A stretch of 5,418 nucleotides of DNA, from positions 1 through 5,418 of the forward strand of contig SKVC01000062.1 of the NCBI GenBank assembly GCA_007129655.1, given 5' to 3'. Below are positions 1 through 5,418 of the stretch, in pieces. The notes below the pieces were generated by a model that searched no databases, had not been told where the DNA came from, and saw nothing but the letters and a program-made list of their open reading frames with translations. Numbering within the stretch: the stretch's first letter is position 1; every line of letters begins with the position of its first letter. This DNA is from Thermoplasmata archaeon (GTDB taxonomy: Archaea > Thermoplasmatota > Thermoplasmata > Halarchaeoplasmatales > Halarchaeoplasmataceae). A program made the position numbers and the translations under genes.

Positions 1-1
1 G

Positions 2-976
2 CCGATTCAATTATCCGGAACTACGGTTTCCCGGGCATCCCTACACAACGAAGACGAAATAGAGAGGAAGGACGTCCGTATTAGAGATACGGTTCTTGTG
101 GAAAAGGCGGGCGAAATAATACCACAGGTGATCAAAGTCATCACCGATAAAAGGGATGGCACACAACAGCCTTTCGATTTCCCGGATAAATGCCCCGAAT
201 GCGGCGCTCGTGCAGTAAGATTCGAAGACGAAGTTGCCCGCAGATGTGTAAACGCTCAGTGCCCGGCCCAGCTAAAACAAAGACTTGAACACTGGGGCTC
301 CAGGGATGCAATGGACATAGAGGGCTTGGGACCTAAGCTTCTGGGTAAATTGGTGGATAAGGGGGCCGTAAATAGTATCGCAGATATCTACCGCATGGGG
401 AAGATACAATTATCGTCGGTAGAGCGGATGGCGGATAAGTCGACTAGAAACTTACTCCAAGCCATCAAAGAGAGTAAGGAACAACCTTTAGAGCGAGTTA
501 TACATGGTCTAGGTATCAAGTTCGTAGGAAAAAGAGTCGCCAAGGTACTCACAGAGGATTACAACTCTATCGACGATATCATGTCTGCAGGCATAGAAGA
601 ACTCGAAAATATACCAGAGATAGGCCCTAAAATTGCCGATAGCATAATATCCTTTTTTGAGAACGATAGAAATAGAAAACTCATCGAACAGCTACGTCGG
701 AGCGGTGTCAATATGGAAAGCCATAAAGAGGAAGTCGAAGAGCAATTCCTAGAAGGAAAAAGATTCGTGCTCACCGGTGCTCTAGATGAGTTTACAAGAG
801 CCGAAGCCAAAGAAAAGATAGAACGATACGGTGGTAGGGTTACATCAAGTGTCAGCGGCTCAACGGACTATATAGTAGTCGGAAAAGATCCGGGTTCTAA
901 GCGGGATAAAGGGAAAGAGCTTGATATAGAAATTCTTTCGGAAGAGGAATTTCTGGAGTTACTTGAAAATAACTAG
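2..976 (+). CDS. ligA: NAD+-dependent DNA ligase LigA, C-terminal half (5' partial)
   Basis: LigA seals nicks with a 5' phosphate and 3' hydroxyl in duplex DNA, using NAD+ as AMP donor, in replication and repair. The frame is open from base 2, so the gene runs in from outside; the GTG at 98 is an internal codon, not a start. The 324 residues visible are about half of a usual LigA (about 650-700). In fragment numbering they comprise the OB fold (about 1-55, with the family stretch SGTTVSRASLHNEDEI and KAGEIIPQV), a Cys4 zinc finger (C64, C67, C82, C87), a helix-hairpin-helix domain (DIEGLGPK, IHGLGIKFVGKR, NIPEIGPKIA; about 100-225) and a C-terminal BRCT domain (about 251-323). The nucleotidyltransferase domain with the catalytic lysine is not in view. 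It converges on the RecJ-like gene with a 4-base overlap. Most archaea use ATP-dependent ligases, so a bacterial-type enzyme here suggests old transfer. Identity is very secure. Confidence 0.96.
   Translation, partial: PIQLSGTTVSRASLHNEDEIERKDVRIRDTVLVEKAGEIIPQVIKVITDKRDGTQQPFDFPDKCPECGARAVRFEDEVARRCVNAQCPAQLKQRLEHWGSRDAMDIEGLGPKLLGKLVDKGAVNSIADIYRMGKIQLSSVERMADKSTRNLLQAIKESKEQPLERVIHGLGIKFVGKRVAKVLTEDYNSIDDIMSAGIEELENIPEIGPKIADSIISFFENDRNRKLIEQLRRSGVNMESHKEEVEEQFLEGKRFVLTGALDEFTRAEAKEKIERYGGRVTSSVSGSTDYIVVGKDPGSKRDKGKELDIEILSEEEFLELLENN
973..976. other. Overlapping convergent stop codons in one CTAG
   Basis: The palindrome CTAG holds the TAG stop of ligA (974-976, plus strand) and the TAG stop of the RecJ-like gene (973-975 read on the minus strand). 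The genes therefore meet tail to tail with no spacer. Any transcript running past either stop is antisense to the other gene. Confidence 0.95.
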
Positions 977-2412
977 CTCAACTGCTTTTTTATAATCTCA
1001 TCTGCTAGCGACAAGAATTCTTCTTCTGTACCTTCAGGTATGAAGGCACCCGCGGCGATATTGTGGCCGCCTCCTTCTCCTCCTAGTTGCTTGGAACAAT
1101 TGGACATCACAATAGACAGATCCAAACCGGCATCGGTAAGCTGCTTGGTACCTCTTGAAGATACCTTCAATCCCTCCTTCTCTCCGGATTCGGTGAATCC
1201 CAGCATTGGCATATCTCGGTCGACGTTTCCTGAACCAAGAACCATACCAACCACCGTTCCGAGCACGGTATCCGGGATCCTGTCTCCGCCGTGGAAGTAC
1301 TGAAGGTTATCCATTCGGGTTATACCCACACTTTCAACGTATTTCATGCAGTCTACAAGTACCTGTCTGTGGCCCTGTAGTAACTGCATCGCTTTATTGT
1401 AGTACTCGTCCCTGTCACCTAAACATATCTTGAGACCGATCTCACCCTTTTTGTAGCGTCCGCATGAATTCAACAGCGTTGAAAATTCCTTCGCCTCGTG
1501 TACCATGCTGCCTTTATCTTCACCGGGAAACGTGTAAACCTCGCCAACAAGTGACTCGACATAGGAAGGTGGATAGCCATGTTCCAGCATCCTTTTACCC
1601 ACAGCGGATAGAATTTTTTTCTTCTCTCCCTGGCTCAACTGGTACCACTTACGCCAGTCACCGTCTTCTTTCAAAGGAATATTCAAGTCAGTAAGGAAGT
1701 TGGTACAGGCAGTACCGTCTCCGGTAAGACCCGGTAGCACAGGGTCGCTTGCATACTGTAACACCTTAGGTATGGGTCTGCTCTCAAGGCCATATAGAGT
1801 AGTTTCTTTGCGACATTCTATGTATCGACCATCTGTACCATCTTGCAGAATCTCTCGGTTTTTTCCAATCAGTTTACCGTCTCTTACCGTCTGTAGATCT
1901 CCCACCGCCCCTACGACTGCCAGTTTAGATAGGTCTTTGTTATCTCCCATCTCCCTGGCCACCAGATAAGTGGTTCCGGCGCCGGAAAGTTCGGTTGCAC
2001 CGTTGATACCGTATCGGTGTGGATTCAATTCCAAAACAGTAGAATTCGCATAACTCAGTATATTACCTCTCTGTACACCGGTAGGCATACCCGCTGTTCC
2101 CTGAGGTTCATGATGGTCGGTTATAATACAATCGATACCGTTTAATGCCTCCAATTGTCCACTCCCGAAATCGGTGAACCATATCAGCTCATGTTCGGCA
2201 TCTCTGAGAGAACTGATCTTATCGCTCTCCAGCTGCTTGATGAACTCTACGCTTACTTCATTACCTGCTCTTTCTAATGCTTTATATGCTATGCTGGCAG
2301 AAGTTATACCGTCTGCATCGATATGCGAAACGATATGGACCTTTTGGGATTTTTTCAACTTCTGGACGATATTTTTTATTTGCTTTTTCAAAGTATCATC
2401 AAGCCAATACAT
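973..2412 (-). CDS. Archaeal RecJ-like DHH/DHHA1 single-strand exonuclease (GAN/Cdc45-like)
   Basis: This 479-residue protein is a DHH-superfamily phosphoesterase of the archaeal RecJ type. Visible motifs, in order, are HIDADG (30-35), TDFG (80-83), DHH (99-101), VVGAVGD (167-172) and the DHHA1 substrate-binding motif GGGHNIAAG (447-455). The metal-binding aspartates and histidines are all present, so it should be active. The stretch NPHRYGINGATELSGAGTTY (131-150) and the middle region also fit archaeal rather than bacterial RecJ. Known relatives (GAN in Thermococcus) degrade single-stranded DNA and bind GINS, and the family is related to Cdc45 of the CMG helicase. Whether this one binds GINS cannot be told from the window. 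The ATG at 2412 is chosen because MYWLDDTLKKQ leads into the domain about 25 residues before motif I and a TATA-like box lies about 30 bases upstream. There is no clear SD. It is divergent from the wHTH-NTPase gene. Exonuclease polarity is not predictable. Confidence 0.9.
   Translation of the reverse strand: MYWLDDTLKKQIKNIVQKLKKSQKVHIVSHIDADGITSASIAYKALERAGNEVSVEFIKQLESDKISSLRDAEHELIWFTDFGSGQLEALNGIDCIITDHHEPQGTAGMPTGVQRGNILSYANSTVLELNPHRYGINGATELSGAGTTYLVAREMGDNKDLSKLAVVGAVGDLQTVRDGKLIGKNREILQDGTDGRYIECRKETTLYGLESRPIPKVLQYASDPVLPGLTGDGTACTNFLTDLNIPLKEDGDWRKWYQLSQGEKKKILSAVGKRMLEHGYPPSYVESLVGEVYTFPGEDKGSMVHEAKEFSTLLNSCGRYKKGEIGLKICLGDRDEYYNKAMQLLQGHRQVLVDCMKYVESVGITRMDNLQYFHGGDRIPDTVLGTVVGMVLGSGNVDRDMPMLGFTESGEKEGLKVSSRGTKQLTDAGLDLSIVMSNCSKQLGGEGGGHNIAAGAFIPEGTEEEFLSLADEIIKKQLS
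986..991 (+). terminator. Possible T-rich terminator of ligA
   Basis: Six T in a row on the plus strand begin 10 bases after the ligA stop. Archaeal RNA polymerase commonly terminates at short T-runs without a hairpin. The run lies inside the 3' end of the convergent RecJ-like gene, where it also encodes two lysines, so it may be only coding sequence. No hairpin precedes it. Confidence 0.3.
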
Positions 2413-2435
2413 CGGTCGAACATAAAGGTTGCCAT

Positions 2436-2452
2436 CTATACTTATAATTAAA
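2436..2452 (-). promoter_or_regulatory. TATA-like promoter of the RecJ-like gene
   Basis: On the minus strand this reads TTTAATTATAAGTATAG. The TATAAG core is centred about 32 bases before the ATG at 2412. With the usual 25-27 base TATA-to-start distance, transcription would begin a few bases before the ATG, giving a leaderless or nearly leaderless mRNA. That agrees with the absence of an SD sequence. It was identified by eye. Confidence 0.5.
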
Positions 2453-2459
2453 CAATACG

Positions 2460-2471
2460 TTGATATATCAA
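2460..2471. promoter_or_regulatory. Perfect 12-bp palindrome, candidate operator
   Basis: TTGATATATCAA is a perfect dyad with no spacer. It sits between the two divergent TATA-like boxes, ending 2 bases before the plus-strand TTTACTTATA box. Such a position suits a factor that blocks or recruits TBP/TFB. The winged-helix protein encoded at 2509 is the obvious candidate binder, by inference only. AT-rich intergenic DNA can produce short dyads by chance. Confidence 0.4.
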
Positions 2472-2473
2472 TA

Positions 2474-2483
2474 TTTACTTATA
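2474..2483 (+). promoter_or_regulatory. TATA-like promoter of the wHTH-NTPase-TPR gene
   Basis: TTTACTTATA has its TTATA core centred about 28 bases before the ATG at 2509, which places the expected transcription start at or within a few bases of the ATG. No purine-rich SD precedes that ATG (the last bases are CCCTTGAG), which fits a leaderless mRNA. The same heptamer ACTTATA recurs at 2440-2446 in the opposing promoter. Confidence 0.5.
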
Positions 2484-2508
2484 CCTCCTATTTTATGTAA
2501 CCCTTGAG

Positions 2509-5016
2509 ATGTCTAGAAAATTTACAACCAAGGATATGGTACTCGTTAATCTTCTGGAATTCTTTCCTTTGCAAGATAAAAGCGTTAAGCCACTTGAAAT
2601 TACACAAGAGGGATTAGCTCAAGTAACAGGTTCACGGCAAAATACGATTTCCTACGCGGTCAGAGACCTTCTTGAAGAAGGCCTGATCTACGAAGATACT
2701 ATTCGTGTGAAAGGGAGAAGACAGCGTAGAAAAGGATATTATCTTACCGAGAGAGGAATAGAAAGATCCAAGGACATAAGGGATCGCATGGCCAATACAC
2801 CAGTAAAGATAATCCACAACGAGGAGGATAAAGAAGTATTGATCAAGGATGTAAACAACTACTTTCACACAAACTATACCTTTCTTGAAATTATTTCTCA
2901 CATCAAAAAAGGAGTTTTCAAATCAGAAATTTCAGAAAAAAAGAAATCTAATTCATCTTATCTTCTTTATATGCCATCTTCCCCGACTTTCAAACCTAAG
3001 GGTATCGAAGATATACTAAAGTGGTGGGAAGGTAAGGGTAAAGTCTTCATGGTAGAGGGTAAAGGCGGCAGCGGTAAGACGTCCCTTATCACCAAGTTTA
3101 TTGAAAAGATAAGAACTAAGAGCAATATAATTTATTTTAAGATAAAAAAATGGCACACAGAAAGGTACTTTTGGATGAGTCTGGGAAGATTCCTATCTTC
3201 TGCCGGTGAACATAAATTGTTGGCCTACCTAGAAGCCACGGATAGGATATTTTTTAAAGAGGCTATGAGCGCTCTTAGAAAGGATCTAGAACTGATAGAT
3301 AACATAATTATTGCAGTTGAGGATATAGATTCTCAGGAGGTCATCAGAGAATTGGTATGTAATCTTAGCAACGATTTAAAGGATATACCCTCAGTGAGAT
3401 TAGTGATTTCCGGCGAACCGGACTCATGTCCTCCGGAGTACATAGATAAGATGAATGTGCATAAGCTATCACTCGAATATGGTGATTGTGAACTGCCTCT
3501 TTTCGTTCGATTAGGTGAAACATACGGTTTGAACGAAGGCTGTGATGTGGTACTTGACGTGATCATCGAAAGCAAATTTACACCTGAAGAATTCATTGCA
3601 TTGTCATATGCATCGATTTTCCGTGTTCCCGTTGATAAAGCAGAAGTTATGATGGTCGGTGAGATGAATAAAAATCTATTCGAAAATCTGTTGGATACAC
3701 CATTAATTTTTTCCACATTAGAAGAGGATATTTCACCCCATGAAATAGTCAGAGAAAGGATGCTAGGAAGGTTGATAAACGAAGAACAAAAGCTCCTGCA
3801 TTCTTTGGCTACAGAATATTTTGATTCGATACCTGCTAAAACTGTGGAGGAACAGATAGAACACCTGTATCATGCAGGAAGATGTGAAGAACCCGACGAC
3901 TTCATTTTGATACTAAATGAATACGCAAATAATATTATTTCATCTGGATATAATGAACAATTAATATTTGAATTAGATTCTCTTTACATTAAATTCGACA
4001 CATCCGGCAGTGGCGGCTATGTTGAGCTCTGGAAAGCGGAAGCTTATCGTACAAGCGATCATCTCGATAAAGCCTTGAACGCCTATCGTGAAATACTAGA
4101 CAAAAACTCGGATACTGAAATTCTTACAAGAGCACATATTGGAATAGCATCCGTCTTAAAGGAAAAAAATAATCTGAAAGATGCAATTGAACAGTACGAA
4201 TCCGCATTGGATAAAGCAAAAGAAATGGGAAAAAAAGGCGAATCTCTATTGGGAAATATATATCTCAGAGCCGGTGAAACATTGTTAATAAAAGGCGAAT
4301 ACCAGCTCGCCAGAGATTTTATGGATAAAGCCCTCGTTAACCTTATGTCTCAGAATGATTATTCACTACTTACCACTTGCTATTTCCTGATGGCGAGTTT
4401 GGAGAGGGACAGGGGAAATACAAAGGAAGCTATAAAACTATTAGAAAAGGGTATAGATGCGTGGAGAAAGATAAACGAAAGCTATAAACGTGCAGATGGA
4501 TTACACGATATAGGATCATTTTACAAAGGGGTCAGGGACCTTATCGATGCTGAAGAAATCCTTGAAGATGCAGTTGAAACCTGTGAACAATTTGGTTACA
4601 CGCACTTAAAAGCCTCAGCCTTAGTGACACTCACAGAATGCAGTCTCGAACGGGGTGACAGTGAGAAGGCTATCCGTACTGGCTCGGAGGCCATGGAAAT
4701 TTTTCAATATCTAGACCGAGAAGAAGAGCAGGCATATGCTCATGCACTCTTGGGTCAAGCATATGTAAATATTGAAGAAATTGAGAAGGCGGAAAACCAT
4801 TTCAATCGTGCAATAACCATCTACCACAAACTCGGTTTATCTTACCCTCTAGGTCTTGCTTACTTTTCTCTCGCTAAGCTACAGGAGAAAAAAGGTAACA
4901 AAGAGGGAGTTGCGGATAATTACCGAAAATCCGTTCTATCACTGATGTCCAGCGGAGCGGACGATATGGCACAACAGGTAGAAAGAGTGATGAAAACTAT
5001 TCCTATCTCTATGTAG
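2509..5016 (+). CDS. Winged-helix / STAND-like P-loop NTPase / TPR regulator
   Basis: This 835-residue protein is probably a cytoplasmic, signal-responsive transcription regulator; its ligand and targets are unknown. Residues 8-90 form a winged helix with recognition helix SRQNTISYAVRDLLEEGLI (42-60) and a very basic wing (RVKGRRQRRKG, 66-76). Residues 96-165 are a charged linker. The NTPase has Walker A GKGGSGKT (184-191), a probable Walker B IIIAVEDID (266-274) and a sensor-1-like strand RLVISGEPD (297-305). Residues 340-440 resemble the winged-helix segment after STAND NTPases, including HEIVRERMLGRL (411-422). About eight TPR-like repeats fill 504-820, the last six spaced exactly 40 residues apart as in MalT-type TPRs. 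In MalT the DNA-binding domain is C-terminal; here it is N-terminal. There is no signal peptide or membrane segment. The ATG is the only plausible start: no in-frame ATG lies nearby upstream. It is divergent from the RecJ-like gene and convergent with the zinc-ribbon gene. Architecture is secure; function is inferred. Confidence 0.85.
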   Translation: MSRKFTTKDMVLVNLLEFFPLQDKSVKPLEITQEGLAQVTGSRQNTISYAVRDLLEEGLIYEDTIRVKGRRQRRKGYYLTERGIERSKDIRDRMANTPVKIIHNEEDKEVLIKDVNNYFHTNYTFLEIISHIKKGVFKSEISEKKKSNSSYLLYMPSSPTFKPKGIEDILKWWEGKGKVFMVEGKGGSGKTSLITKFIEKIRTKSNIIYFKIKKWHTERYFWMSLGRFLSSAGEHKLLAYLEATDRIFFKEAMSALRKDLELIDNIIIAVEDIDSQEVIRELVCNLSNDLKDIPSVRLVISGEPDSCPPEYIDKMNVHKLSLEYGDCELPLFVRLGETYGLNEGCDVVLDVIIESKFTPEEFIALSYASIFRVPVDKAEVMMVGEMNKNLFENLLDTPLIFSTLEEDISPHEIVRERMLGRLINEEQKLLHSLATEYFDSIPAKTVEEQIEHLYHAGRCEEPDDFILILNEYANNIISSGYNEQLIFELDSLYIKFDTSGSGGYVELWKAEAYRTSDHLDKALNAYREILDKNSDTEILTRAHIGIASVLKEKNNLKDAIEQYESALDKAKEMGKKGESLLGNIYLRAGETLLIKGEYQLARDFMDKALVNLMSQNDYSLLTTCYFLMASLERDRGNTKEAIKLLEKGIDAWRKINESYKRADGLHDIGSFYKGVRDLIDAEEILEDAVETCEQFGYTHLKASALVTLTECSLERGDSEKAIRTGSEAMEIFQYLDREEEQAYAHALLGQAYVNIEEIEKAENHFNRAITIYHKLGLSYPLGLAYFSLAKLQEKKGNKEGVADNYRKSVLSLMSSGADDMAQQVERVMKTIPISM

Positions 5017-5024
5017 TATCGGTA

Positions 5025-5375
5025 TCACTGATAGCTATGGCAATCGGTACAATACCAACTGTGATATTCTTTACGATATATCAATTCACGACCGCAGTCG
5101 GGGCATATATTTTTCTTTTTGAAAAGAGTAGATATGGGATTTTTCACGACACTCCGATCTGTTTTTTTATCCTGTTTTGTAGTACTGTAGTGCCCCGATT
5201 GTACTTCTTGATCTTCCCCGCACCATTGACAATTTCCATCTAAAGATGTTATATATGCACCGCAACTCGTACATCTTTTACTTGGTCTCTTCCCTTCTTG
5301 ACTCTTAAAAAGAAGGTAAGCGCCTATAAATAATATTATGATAAAAATTAACATACAGCAAGCTACTTCCCACAT
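5025..5375 (-). CDS. Single-pass membrane protein with two zinc ribbons
   Basis: This is a hypothetical protein of 116 residues from the ATG at 5375, or 117 from the adjacent GTG at 5378. In 117-residue numbering, a hydrophobic segment (about 3-24, rich in I, L and F) is followed by a Lys/Arg-rich stretch, which predicts an N-out, C-in anchor with the zinc ribbons in the cytoplasm. Ribbon 1 has C36, C39, C50 and C53; ribbon 2 has C92, C95, C110 and C113 and ends the protein (WYCTDCHSYQ). A polar Lys-rich linker joins them. Ribbon 2 resembles C-terminal CPxCG...WYCxxC modules that I recall as common in Thermoplasmata-type archaea. No catalytic motif is visible, so a scaffold or binding role is likely. 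The ATG is preferred because of SD spacing. It converges on the regulator gene with 8 bases between stops, and it may follow another minus-strand gene in an operon. Confidence 0.75.
   Translation of the reverse strand: MWEVACCMLIFIIILFIGAYLLFKSQEGKRPSKRCTSCGAYITSLDGNCQWCGEDQEVQSGHYSTTKQDKKTDRSVVKNPISTLFKKKNICPDCGRELIYRKEYHSWYCTDCHSYQ
5110..5120 (+). terminator. Possible T-rich terminator of the regulator gene
   Basis: T5-C-T5 on the plus strand lies about 95 bases past the regulator stop, and a T7 follows at 5162-5168. Both are antisense to the zinc-ribbon gene, where they encode lysine-rich sequence, so they may be fortuitous. No stronger T-run lies closer to the stop. Confidence 0.25.
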
Positions 5376-5379
5376 CACA

Positions 5380-5391
5380 GATCAACCCCCC
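5380..5391 (-). promoter_or_regulatory. SD-like G-run before the zinc-ribbon gene
   Basis: On the minus strand GGGGGGTTGATC precedes the start. It resembles the archaeal SD core GGAGGTGATC with a changed or extra base. The TGATC end lies 4 bases before the ATG at 5375 and only 1 base before the GTG at 5378, which favours the ATG. This differs from the two leaderless-looking genes in the window and fits an internal operon position. Confidence 0.4.
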
Positions 5392-5418
5392 GGTCTATAA
5401 AGGGCTTCATTATCATCC
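5382..5418 (-). CDS. Possible 3' end of an upstream minus-strand gene (partial)
   Basis: Two minus-strand frames are open from the window edge. One reads DDNEALYRPGG and stops with TGA at 5384-5382, four bases before the GTG at 5378 and six before the ATG at 5375. The other reads MIMKPFIDRGVDL and stops with TGA at 5377-5375, overlapping the zinc-ribbon ATG as TGATG. Either would make an operon with the zinc-ribbon gene. The first looks more like a natural soluble C-terminus. With only about a dozen codons visible, an open frame is expected by chance about half the time. Alternatively TTTATAG (5401-5395 on the minus strand) is a TATA box for the zinc-ribbon gene and there is no coding here. 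Confidence 0.25.
   Translation of the reverse strand, partial: DDNEALYRPGG

Noticed and set aside
98..100. GTG as a start codon for a short ligA product
   Set aside because: The frame continues upstream without a stop to base 2 and encodes conserved LigA OB-fold sequence, so this is an internal valine.
559..810. Minus-strand open frame inside ligA
   Set aside because: It overlaps the HhH and BRCT coding regions; its Ser-rich translation has no recognisable domain.
2174..2425. Plus-strand open frame over the start of the RecJ-like gene
   Set aside because: It is antisense to the conserved HIDADG and TDFG motifs, and its Ser/Phe-rich translation is typical of an antisense shadow.
2495..2500. 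ATGTAA start-stop mini-ORF ahead of the regulator gene
   Set aside because: The predicted transcription start lies downstream of it, so it is probably not in the mRNA, and a six-base match is easily due to chance.
3333..3716. 127-codon minus-strand open frame inside the NTPase gene
   Set aside because: It lies within clear coding sequence of a conserved domain, its translation is Ser/Thr-rich with no motif, and it has no promoter or SD of its own.
1..5418. Mobile elements, CRISPR arrays, tRNA or rRNA genes, attachment sites
   Set aside because: No direct-repeat arrays, transposase motifs or RNA-gene signatures were seen on either strand; nearly all of the window is taken by conserved coding sequence.

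Overview
The window looks like a chromosomal segment from an archaeon, most likely a euryarchaeon of the Thermoplasmata type. This is inferred from gene content, not from a marker gene. The evidence is an archaeal-type (GAN/Cdc45-like) RecJ phosphoesterase, a large regulator with an N-terminal winged helix fused to a P-loop NTPase and TPRs, and a short zinc-ribbon membrane protein of a kind common in those archaea. In addition, TATA-like elements lie about 25-33 nt upstream of two start codons that lack a Shine-Dalgarno sequence, as expected for leaderless archaeal mRNAs. The exception is the first gene, a bacterial-type NAD+-dependent DNA ligase.

Layout: (1) Positions 2-976 (+) hold the C-terminal half of ligA; its 5' half lies outside the window. 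(2) Positions 973-2412 (-) hold a complete archaeal RecJ-like DHH/DHHA1 exonuclease. It converges on ligA, and the two stop codons overlap in one CTAG. (3) Positions 2413-2508 are a 96-bp divergent promoter region with one TATA-like box per direction and a perfect 12-bp palindrome. (4) Positions 2509-5016 (+) hold an 835-residue winged-helix/STAND-like NTPase/TPR protein, probably a signal-responsive transcription regulator. (5) Positions 5025-5375 or 5378 (-) hold a small protein with one membrane segment and two zinc ribbons, converging on the regulator with an 8-bp gap. (6) From 5379 to the window end, the minus strand may hold the last codons of another gene, with an SD-like G-run in front of the zinc-ribbon gene.

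How the genes relate: LigA (nick sealing) and the RecJ-like nuclease (end processing, possibly replisome-associated) both belong to DNA replication and repair, but they are convergent and not an operon. The RecJ-like gene and the wHTH-NTPase-TPR regulator share a divergent promoter region, so the regulator could control itself and its neighbour through the palindrome; this is inference. No tRNA, rRNA, CRISPR array, insertion sequence or integration site was seen. The most unusual item is the wHTH-NTPase-TPR protein with its candidate operator.
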